Shown here piece after piece: positions 55,070 through 64,000 of a DNA stretch of 64,000 nt. Numbering within the stretch: position 1 is the first letter of the stretch; every line of letters begins with the position of its first letter. Position numbers and translations under genes: made by a program. Source of the stretch: Apostichopus japonicus (taxonomy: Eukaryota; Echinodermata; Holothuroidea; Aspidochirotida; Stichopodidae); assembly GCF_037975245.1 (NCBI RefSeq), contig NC_092570.1:18551418-18615417 (forward strand), in the 5' to 3' direction. Below the pieces are notes generated by a model. That model saw only the letters and a list, made by a program, of their open reading frames with translations, had not been told where the DNA came from and made no database searches.

Positions 55070-58000
55070 GCATTCGGCAAAACAGAAAGGGCACAAAGTA
55101 CCAAGCACAAATAACGTATATTTTCCTGACAGCATGTACGTGATCATTTGTCAAAGCATAATGTTTTGAAGGTGAGAAACAAAAAAGTAGTGTCTGTTTG
55201 CTGATAGCATATTTAGTGGTTCTCCTAGTGAAAACCGACTAAATCTAATTGAGGGTCCTATATATGGACTGTGTTAAATATTCCTGATTGAAAATAGATT
55301 GAAAGTTTGAGTTTGCAAACAAAAATGTTTCAATGTTTTTTGATTATATAATCGACCTTTTCTATTTTGTTTTCGCTTTGTCTTTGCATAAATTTGATGC
55401 AATTTTGTTAATTTTTCCAGTGTCCATAAGAAAAGCTAAGACCTGTTTGTTCTCTTTATTTTTCATTATTCTGTTTAAAGTTCCAAGTTGATATCAGCTA
55501 AATAAGTATGTCGCGACCACGATCTTCGTCGTCATCTTTACAACAAAGGGTGATAGATCATTATTCATGATGGAATCAGCTACAACATGAAAAAAAAAAA
55601 GAAAAAAAAAATCTCAAATGTGTCTCGTTTTGCAAACATTGACAGGAAAAGACAAACATGTTGATAAAGGGTACTTTGATGAAACTTAAGATTAAATGGA
55701 TAATCGACTTGATTAGAAAATGTGATCTTTGACTAGGACGATGATTTTGAAGTGCCGTGCGACCACTCTTCCCCTACCCCTCCCCTCCCGCCCTCCTTCC
55801 TTCTCTACCTTTTGATGAAACTGTTGTGTTAAGGTTTTAACGTTGTATTGTTATAAGTTACAACAACAACAATTCTGATTCAATTTGGAGTGATGTTTGG
55901 TGGTTTGTTTGTTCTACGTTTTGAAATCCATCATTAAAAAACGTGACAATACAGAACCATGAAGATGACTCATCTGTAGATATAGAAACGACATAAAAAA
56001 AACCTTTACATCATGTGGCATGATTTTACCGCTCTATGTTCTCCAATGTCAAAGGTCAAAATTGAGATATTGTTTGCCTTCCCATAGCTTTGTGATATTA
56101 GTTGACTGATTTTCTCAGGTGTAGGGGGGCTAGATTTATGGTAATTTGCGCACGTCTTGTTACCTTGGGTGCTTTGTATGCCATTGTTGCGTGGGTGTGA
56201 GGGTGTTGTTGTGTCATAGCAGTTAATCTACCTGTAATGTTTTTGACATCCACCTGTGACCTATTCTCAGTAATTTTTTCTCCAGAGGGTGTATATCCTT
56301 TCAAATTAAGATTGTCTCCTTCACGAGTGTCTCATTTCTATCCTTTTCATAATTCATCTCCCATCCTTCTCTCAACTCCCCTTCCTCCTTCCCCTCCCTT
56401 TACCACCACCCTCATCCATCCGGCTCTCCCATTTTGGTCTGTATTTTACTGGTCAAAGTTTAAACTGACAATATCTCAAACCACATAACACCTAACTGAA
56501 CTCGAAAATAAAAAAAAAATCACTTTAAACTATAACATTATTATCATTATATTAATAAAGTTTTCATAAAATTTCTTATTTATATTTTGTTGTTGTTGTT
56601 TTCAAATAGCCCTTTCCTGTTTCATTCTTTCCATTTCCCACTTGCTTGAAAAGAAACACTTTTGACTTTCAACTACAAAGTATAAGAGATAATTTATACA
56701 TTATAACAAGGTCTTCAATTCCCCTCCCCCCACACCTTACAATTGGAAGCTAGTGGCTGGCTTCTTTTTTTTTTTAACCCTCATCATATTTAATTCCATC
56801 TGTCTCAGTATTGAGACAAAATTGAACTGCTAGTAAATAGCTGCCTATTCAATCCAGCTAGGTTACAGCCAGACCCAGGACTTGGAAATCCAGTCTCGGT
56901 AAGGTGAACAAACTACAGACGCCATCCATAGACTAAATAACCTATCTCGTTCCATGATGGTCTTACACATGCGAGATCGAATTTCGTTTTCTCCTTTGGT
57001 GGCAAACAAAGGGAGAGCAGTTGGAGTGGGATTCCCTCATGTATTAAAATGGAATTGCAGGCTACCCCCTCCCCCCGGGGGTGGAGTGAACAATGGGTGT
57101 TTACAGTGGTGGTCTTTACATTACAATAGCCTATTTACATTGCATTGCCAAGTCTAACCGCTCTTTTGCTCGTGTGTGTCAATAGCTGATTGGCTTCGAC
57201 AAAAGGTGACATTTTGAATGTTACTCCTCCTCATAGAAGTGTGAATGTTTGCATTTTGATAAGTCAAAGAACAAAGGTTCGTGTTCCCTTTGTAAAAGAC
57301 ATGTTTCGTCGAGAGCCATGTCGGTATATACCAGCTAGTTCCTAACGAGAGAGAACTCGGCTGATTATCAAAAGCAGCTGCAATAACCCACCTCTGCAAC
57401 CCCCGGTAAAAAAACTTAGAAGTCAAGAAATCGCTATGATAAATTATGGTCAATAATATTAAAATGAATTTTGAGTCAGCGCTCAATTCTTGATAACTTG
57501 GCCAAAAAACCTCATAGTGATATATTTGTTCGTAATTGGTTTGATGAGACAAAACTCATGTCCTCTTCAACCAGCAGGTATTATTTAGCAAGAATTATTT
57601 GTATACGGAAATTAACAGTCGTTAATTCTGGCAAATATGCATGTTTACCAAATTTATATTTTTGCTGTTAATTGTAATAAAATGCCAATTCATCAAATTT
57701 AGAATATTAAATTTTGCTAATGTTTGTTTTTTTTATTTTTTATGTTACACATTATAAGACTGAGGCAGTGATGTCTAATATAGAATCAGACATGTGCACA
57801 AAGTGTATAATGACTCAACTAGAGTATGCTATGAACTTCTTTAATGTAGCACATAGAGAAAACTTGAGTCACAGATTCAAAGCTGTAAAAAAAAATTGAT
57901 GGACAAATCAATATGAGCATGCTACGGATAATTTTATTTACACTTCATACTGGGATGAGAATGATGAAGATCATTTCACAGGTTGTGCATGAATTAGTTT

Positions 58001-58260
58001 AAATACTGACATTCTTAGCAAAAAACAAGAAAAATGTGGAAAATGTTGAAAAACACAAGATGAAAATATTATTCCACAGTTTAAGTCTTCATAATAGGTT
58101 ACCAATGGACCTAGATGAGGTTATAATTACACACGCTTATCAAATGGGAAGGTTAAATTTAACACTGTGTTCCCCTTTGGTAACGCGACTTGTGTTAAAT
58201 CTTCTATATAGTCTGGTATATACACAAACAACGGACAACTGGTATCGTACGGTTTACAGC
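55070..58260. other. no gene seen; assorted tracts
   Basis: A-rich runs near 55590-55610, pyrimidine tracts near 55770-55805 and 56340-56405, a (TTG) run near 56587-56600 and a short C/G inverted stretch near 57066-57084. A 132-codon minus frame at 57154-57552 has no recognised domain and overlaps open plus-strand frames. If the 58.27-kb exon is real, minus-strand AATAAA motifs near 57937 and 57733 could be its polyadenylation signals. Confidence 0.3.
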
Positions 58261-58267
58261 GTAGCTC

Positions 58268-58489
58268 TTAGTAGATGCTTCTCTGGGGCCAGCGAAGTGC
58301 CATTTTATCATTTTCACCACATATAGCAATGTCGCCCTCATTTTCAAAGGGGAGAGGCCCATCGAGGATACCTCCATCTTTGCTCCAGAGATTGTACCGT
58401 CCTTGAGCAGGAGCAAGTTGACCTGTTACAATGTTCCAATGCCAAATTTTCCGATCATTTATATAAATTGAAGTCTGTCCATGGGGACA
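58268..58489 (-). CDS. candidate terminal coding exon, unrecognised protein
   Basis: On the minus strand an open frame of 73 codons runs from just after a possible acceptor AG (58490-58491) to TAA at 58268-58270. Its composition is the most protein-like in the window: four Trp, several Gly-Asp turns, no low complexity. A KIWHWNIVTGQL segment at residues 14-25 vaguely resembles a WD40 or beta-propeller strand, and a second GDIAICGENDKMALRWP segment lies at 52-68. This is only a resemblance. A TACTAAC branch-like motif (58498-58504) lies upstream but only about 9 bases from the AG, which is unusually close. No upstream exon was found. Another minus frame (58204-58416) and a plus frame (58036-58326) overlap it. 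Length alone is not significant. Confidence 0.3.
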   Translation of the reverse strand, partial: CPHGQTSIYINDRKIWHWNIVTGQLAPAQGRYNLWSKDGGILDGPLPFENEGDIAICGENDKMALRWPQRSIY

Positions 58490-58499
58490 CTTTATAAGT

Positions 58500-59720
58500 T
58501 AGTATTATATTTAAATACTAGATTGTAGCTGCCGGTCAAATATCAGTCCCTGTCCATCTCTAAAACAAAAACCGACGGTCAAATATCACATTAAGGCCCT
58601 CAGATTCATTATCTTGGCTATATCTTCAGCCAGAAGCTGGTTTTGGTTGATATTGTCTCATTAACAGGACGGTTTTATCTCATATTAGGAAATCGAAGTA
58701 GAAAGTAAAACATTCTTCAGGTTGTCAAAGTTGAGGCCAGACAGGACGGTAATTTCAGCCAGCTCCTATGACAAGTTAACTCCAAGCTAGGTTGGTCATT
58801 CCTTTGGGACATAATTTTAAAACGCATCCACTCATTTTGTGGCAATTTTGTCTTCTTTTCACTTCTTTTATTCATATTACCTGAGGACATTTCATTGCTT
58901 TAAAAGGATGTAATTATGACTTATTGTAAAACAAGGGGAAAACAAATAACGGAAAAAAATTATATTTCCATAGAGATATTCGATACTGGCTAGCTTCTTC
59001 TTGCACTTATGATCATGACCATCGGAATTGTTTTTTTGTTTTGTTCCAGGCAAATGAGCAATATTGAATGAAGAATCATGTAACGATTGCTGGTTTGATC
59101 TTAAACTTTTTTTTTTTAGATTTGGTCTGCTTTAGATGTTAAGAGTTCCCTATATGATTAATTCAATGCACAGAATAACTTACAGTGTTTAATATTGTCT
59201 GTGGTTCTGTGCTCTTGATATAATATGTTATTGTGAGTATATCCTTCCCTTCTAACACTGTTCAATTTTACAAATAAATTGTTCCTTAATATCAGCTTCC
59301 TATGATTAGAATGTGATAATTGAATTTTTTTTTCAGTTTCTATCTTAAAATGTGATTCATTCGATCGTTTCGTAGTCAACCTTCGTTTCCAAAAGTGTAT
59401 TAAATAAAAGTCATTTTTGGGGGGAATTTTTATTTTTACATGTCAAGGATTGGACATAACTCCCTTAATAAACTCACATGTTAAGTTAATTTTCATTTTT
59501 GAAACTTTCAATTGAACATGAGGATTTTCTACCTTTGGTATCTCCTGCATGTAACGGGTGCTAGTTTTTGGAATGTGGGACTTGCACCTTCCAGTTGAAG
59601 GTAACAGGTGGGAGGGTGGTTGATCTATACATTGATCCCCCAAGGAATCATGTTGTGCTCATCATGCTCCCCAAGGAGACATCATAACATTTATATTTTG
59701 CAACTTCTCAGAACTGTATA
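58500..59720. other. no gene seen
   Basis: AT-rich, T runs near 59108-59118. If 58268-58489 is an exon this would be its upstream intron. No further exon is recognised. Confidence 0.35.
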
Positions 59721-59726
59721 ACTTTA

Positions 59727-59763
59727 TTATATATTGTATATATATTGTATATATTGTATAACT
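59727..59763. repeat. TATATTGTA short tandem
   Basis: TATATTGTATA units repeat about three times, flanked by similar AACTTTATTATATA and AACTTCATTATATA segments. Confidence 0.7.
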
Positions 59764-59769
59764 TCATTA

Positions 59770-61235
59770 TATAGTGAAATGCAGTTTCAATGTTTATAAA
59801 ATAAACCACAGTTATTGGTCTTAACTGCTGTGATCGTAGAAAAAAGTATAATAATATAAATATAATTGTTTTTATTTATTATATATGTTTTTAACATCAT
59901 ATGATGTTTATTCAAGTCTGAAAAGTCCAATACTTAAGAACTTTATTAGCTCTACTATATTTAACGTTTATTTCAAGTAATAAAGTAAAAGTCAAAAAGT
60001 CTAAAATTTAAAAGTTGCTTTGTGCTTGTGAATTATATAAACTTGTGAGAGAAAGTTGCTTCTTAACTTCATTTGGTGAGAATATCTTGCAAAGTGTTGA
60101 AGTATTTTTTTTTTTTTGGAGAAATCTTTAGGTAACTGTCTACTTGACTAAATTCAAGAAAGGTTGGTTAATTTGAATACAGTGGAAGTGAGATTATAGG
60201 GTATATGTGTAAAGAATGGTAAATCGGGGGGGGGGGAGGGGTAGGGAAGGGGCAGTTTAGGGGGATGGTTTGGATGGGGATTGGATGAAGTATTTCAATT
60301 AGACTTATGTGATGATCAAGGAAAAACAAAGTTTTTGGTCTGTGTATTGTAAGATTCTTTGCAGCATTTTTCGAGACCACTGTGCACTGTTCATAAACAG
60401 TGTAATATTATCATGTTTTTGTGTAGTATATATTCTTTTTATCTTAGTAAACAGCTGTGGTGTTAAGTTTCCTAACATTCTAAAATCCTATTTTCTTGAA
60501 TTGAATATAAACCTAGAGCTATCTTTTGTGACCCTTAGGGAATGAGCAAATGAATTTTGATATCTTCCAACATTAGATTAAGTCTGAGCTTTAAAATCTG
60601 TTCACTATGAGATTCGTGCCCATTTCATCTCAAAAGTAATCCATCGAGAAGTTGTTTTTCTGGTTGTTATATGGTTGGTGTCTCCCAGGCCTATACATTG
60701 ACGCACTTAGCACATTTTGTTTTCTATTATTATTATTACTTTTTTTTTATAAAGTTTACATAATGCAGTGATGTCACAAAAGGGGTAATTAATATTTCCA
60801 ACACAATTTCTTTCAAAATAAGAAAAAAGTATGACTAATTCAAACAACAGTCAAAAAATTAACATTTAAAAAAGAAAGAAGAATTCCCCATCTTGATTGA
60901 GATGGCTGTGACCTATATATGAGCAACACATTTCATGGGAAAAGTCAGCTTTGAATGTTGGGCAAGGTACTGTAGAATTCAAGTTTCATGTGAGTCATTT
61001 TTAGCTGTTTTTTTGTTGTTAAGTACTGATAGATTGTTCTTGTCCCCAAAGAGGAAAAGAAGTGTGGACGGGGTGTAAATCAACAGGGGGAGGGGGAGGG
61101 GGGAGGTGGATTTCATCAAATGAGATATTTTATCCCTGCGATGCCTTCCATTGTATACTTTTCATTTATTTTATCTTTTGATATGTATTTAAAAACAAGT
61201 GTAAAGCAATATGGATTATAAGCGATAAATAATAT
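59770..61235. other. no gene seen; G-rich tracts
   Basis: G11 at about 60226-60236 within a longer G-rich stretch, and G-rich runs near 61085-61107. The rest is AT-rich. Confidence 0.4.
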
Positions 61236-61239
61236 ACGT

Positions 61240-61680
61240 TAATGACGTTAAGAGGACGCCGTGCGGTTCCACCAAAAGACAGTCTCTTACATCCACGTCA
61301 GAGTATACTTCAGGTTTTATATTTCCATCTCCAATCAGACTGGGACCGCTTTTAACACCTCACTAGTTTTCCGTTAAATGTGGATCATATTTTTATCCAC
61401 AAATATAGTACCGATCGATGATTTTAGGCCAGCTTTCTCATCGTTAGCGATCACTCCACCTCAGTCCTTCCTTCCTCCTTCATCCATCTTTACTTGTTCT
61501 TCATCGACGTCGAGAAATACTTTATCAGTGCAGCTCGTTAATTCCACCGGTATGCCGCCCGCCTGCCCGCCCACTGTTGAAAAACCTGTCAACTTATCGT
61601 CAGCGTTATCAGATCATTTGGGGAAGTGTGTTTAATCACTCGGTTATAAATATTACGTCCACGTCCATCAAAAACTGACC
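61240..61680. other. CpG-rich islet, open on both strands
   Basis: Contains GACGCCGTGCGG, ATCGACGTCGAG, CACCGGTATGCCGCCCGCC and a CGATCGATG. A minus frame of 50 codons (61464-61613) gives a Gly- and Asp/Glu-rich, soluble composition. The plus frame 61378-61635 is also open for 85 codons, so coding strand cannot be decided. CAA-GTAAAG on the minus strand near 61486 is a weak donor. It is an exon or promoter candidate. Confidence 0.25.
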
Positions 61681-61689
61681 TGTCTCAGA

Positions 61690-62170
61690 TGTCAGTGGTC
61701 AAAGCTACAATTATAAGTGGTCAAGCTCTAGCTGTGTGCTGACTGATTGTTTTTACAATTATTACCTGGTACCTTATTGTTTGGTTAAGATGCATTGACA
61801 AGTGTCACAATAGAACCTAAGTACTATAGGTGTTTAATTGTTTACTTTAGTATAAAAAGATAAATCTTTTGGCTAGAATGGGACTCAAATTAAAATGAAA
61901 ACGTAATTTCTGCATGTTCCCAAGTACGCTCAAAGTTGGTGGCTGCATGATAAAGTTATGTTTATTATTTGGTAAGGTAGTGGGGAAGGGGGGGATGGGT
62001 GCGAGGTGGGGAGTTAGGGTGGTTTGAGTTGACCTCTACAGTGATTCCAATCTCATTAATCCATATATGTTATTATTATTATTAGTGAATGGATATAATC
62101 TCATTGATAGTGCGCACTCAGACAAAGACCTCTGTTTGTTGATACCTTGTGAGATAACAGGTATTCCGAT
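61690..62170. other. no gene seen; G tract and (TTA) run
   Basis: G-rich stretch at about 61981-62022 and a (TTA) run at about 62070-62085. Confidence 0.4.
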
Positions 62171-62174
62171 ATAT

Positions 62175-62660
62175 ACCTATCAATATACTTGTCAACTTAG
62201 CTGTCAATGTAGTTATCAATACAGCTATCATAGCTGTCCATTTATCGATCAATATAGTTGTCATTAAAGCTAATAACTTAGTTATCAGTGTAGGTCTTTA
62301 CATAGCTATCAATAAATCTATCAACAAAGTTATCAACATAGCTGTCAATGTAGTTATCAATATAGCTGTCATTAAAGCTATCAACATGGTTATCAATGTA
62401 GGTCTTTACATAGCTATCAATAAATCTATTAACTGTCAATGTAGTTATCAATATAGCTGTCATAACAACTATCAACGTACTTATAAATAAAACTATTGAT
62501 ATAGCTGTCCATTTAGTTATAGATATTGCTATCATTATAACTTTCAATATAAAATCAATATAGCTATGAATATAGCTATTAGCATAGCTAGCTATCTATA
62601 AATATATATGTATCTATCTTATACTGTAACTGTCAACATACTTAGTTATGAATACAGCTA
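62175..62660. repeat. 12-bp GATA-type minisatellite
   Basis: Degenerate array of TAG(C/T)TATCAATA-like 12-mers, about 480 bp. A block with GTAGGTCTTTACATAGC recurs at 62290 and 62398, offset 108 = 9 x 12. At least a dozen (T/C)TATCA words read TGATA(A/G) on the minus strand, the GATA-factor consensus. The 12-bp period keeps frame, so the minus strand shows a periodic Tyr-(Ile/Val)-Asp-(Asn/Ser) peptide within an 89-codon frame (62278-62547). I regard that as an artefact. Confidence 0.9.
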
Positions 62661-62669
62661 TATCACCTA

Positions 62670-63030
62670 AGATAGAGCCTGATCATTATCATCAAAACCC
62701 CAAAACTTGATCCACACTCAACCCCCTGTCCCCTTACGAAGAGACTATAATATCATGATCATGTTAAGTCAAGTGAAATAGGTTTTATGAAGTCATTTAC
62801 GTTGCACTCTACATTATGCAGCAACAAGCCTTTCATTGGCTTCATATCAGTTTATATAATACATGTGCTTCATTCAGATAGTGGAGTATCACTATGTATC
62901 CAGTGAGTAGGTCTTGCACTCCCTGTTAATCTTAAAGGAGCCAAGGGCATGAGGAGGCGGGCATTTACCCTGGTGCCCCCTGGATCAGTGAATCTCCCAC
63001 CAATTCTATTTTCCCTTGGTGGGTTGCCTA
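62670..63030. other. no gene seen
   Basis: Unremarkable. A small inverted CCCACCAA / TTGGTGGG pair lies near 62996-63024. Confidence 0.4.
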
Positions 63031-63037
63031 CCAGCCC

Positions 63038-63210
63038 TCTTTCAGGTCACTTTGATGAGCCTCATGACATTCCATACTGTACTAGCCCAATCAGAAATGC
63101 AAGTTCAGTTATAATCTCTAACAGTAAAATGTGCTCACTTTAAGTCATGTCTCACAGATCACTTTGGTGAGGAGGCCTTGTGGCATTCCATACTGCAGCC
63201 AATCAGGGAT
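63038..63210 (+). repeat. diverged direct duplication, about 60 bp, 113 bp apart
   Basis: Units near 63041 and 63154 share (G/A)(G/A)TCACTTTG(A/G)TGAG, then CATTCCATACTG, a CCAATCAG segment and a final GATG/AATG. Confidence 0.7.
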
Positions 63211-63219
63211 GTTTGATCA

Positions 63220-64000
63220 GCTTAGGTCATCTCTAGTGGTGAGACTTGGCCTGATAAGGTCAGAGGTACTGATTAACATGCACCTAATTGGCGTTGACAT
63301 GGTATGAGAAGCTTTGGATCCATCTGTCTAAGCTCATGGTCTGCTCCTCTTTCATCATTGGTGGACTAACGGCAATCAGTGTTGACAAATGCACTTCTTA
63401 AAGAGACCCATCAGAACAAATTAAAAGAGCACATTGCAGTATTAATGAATAAAAATGGACTGATGGTGAGGCTTGATTTGGGATACAATGAGAAAAGATT
63501 TGCGTCTCTGGTCATCCTGTAAACTTCTAATCCTGAATGTATGGTACTTTTAGGTACATGTTAAGTAGGCTAGTACTATCTCTTTCTCATGTAATAAGCC
63601 ACCAGTTAAAAGTGGAAAATTCTGTTCAGTTTACCACAGTGACATGAATTAAGACACATCCATGCCAGCTAGGTTAAGATGAATCTGTATGGTCAAATAA
63701 CAAAGTAAACCAGGTTGCAGGGCAGCTTCCTGTCTCACCCGTAAACTGCATACTCATATGAGAATTTGAAAATGAACATCGATCACTACGTTACCTCCAG
63801 TCTTCAGGACTTAAGATTTTCTTTAGCAGGACAGGGTCACTTGTAGTTCATGGACTGTTTACTTCTTTGGTATGAAGTTTTGATGTGACTGCTTGTGTTT
63901 GTTTAACCATCAGTATATAGCCCTGTTATCTTCAAAGATGTTTTTCTCACCATCTGACCGTTTGAAGTTAGTAGCAACAGTCAGAAGCAATAGCAGCTAG
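63220..64000. other. no gene seen
   Basis: Ordinary AT-rich sequence to the window end with no supported exon or repeat. Confidence 0.4.

Noticed and set aside
57154-57552. 132-codon minus frame
   Set aside because: No domain recognised, other frames open across the same stretch, and length within chance expectation.
62278-62547. Periodic Tyr-Ile-Asp-Ser peptide, possible repeat protein
   Set aside because: A by-product of the 12-bp minisatellite; stops flank it and the DNA period explains the pattern.

Overview
The window looks like a piece of a metazoan nuclear genome, AT-rich and gene-poor. No reading frame exceeds about 133 codons on either strand, which is what 64 kb of non-coding DNA of this composition gives by chance. 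I see no operons, Shine-Dalgarno-spaced genes, rRNA, tRNA or CRISPR arrays. Dispersed repeats, microsatellites, MITE-type transposons and a few GT/AG-like splice signals point to an animal, probably a marine invertebrate. An echinoderm such as a sea cucumber is a guess from the style of the repeats, not something the sequence proves. The window is best read as intergenic or intronic DNA.

Layout. 0-5 kb: two dispersed repeat families and an 890-bp TCAG tetranucleotide array with a higher-order period, followed by a small foldback element. 5-9 kb: a G-rich tract, a degraded hAT-type MITE and a three-copy degenerate tandem repeat. 9-24 kb: mostly featureless, with a few CpG-rich islets, a strong 3' splice-site signature near 17.68 kb, a perfect palindrome at 18.43 kb, a hAT-like fragment at 20.87 kb and a diverged local duplication at 21.3-21.9 kb. 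24.4-27.1 kb: the most striking block, a (TG)n run followed by a composite repeat containing a 399-bp satellite packed with AGGTCA half-sites in DR1, DR2, DR4 and DR5 spacing. 27-40 kb: retroposon-like A-rich fragments, scattered AGGTCA-family repeats and purine/pyrimidine tracts. 40.4-40.8 kb: an intact 351-bp hAT-type MITE with a perfect 8-bp target duplication. 42-52 kb: a 46-57 bp tandem array, a second palindrome of the CAGGGAG family and simple repeats. 52-64 kb: a long (TA)n tract, CpG-rich islets, one possible terminal coding exon on the minus strand (58.27-58.49 kb) and a 12-bp GATA-type minisatellite at 62.2-62.6 kb.

Functionally I can support mobile elements and repeats well and genes only weakly. 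Candidate exons are listed with low confidence and with what would confirm them. No established biological system is encoded here. The most interesting candidates are (1) the AGGTCA satellite and the related AGGTCA-bearing dispersed family, (2) the dispersed CAGGGAG palindromes, and (3) the intact MITE.
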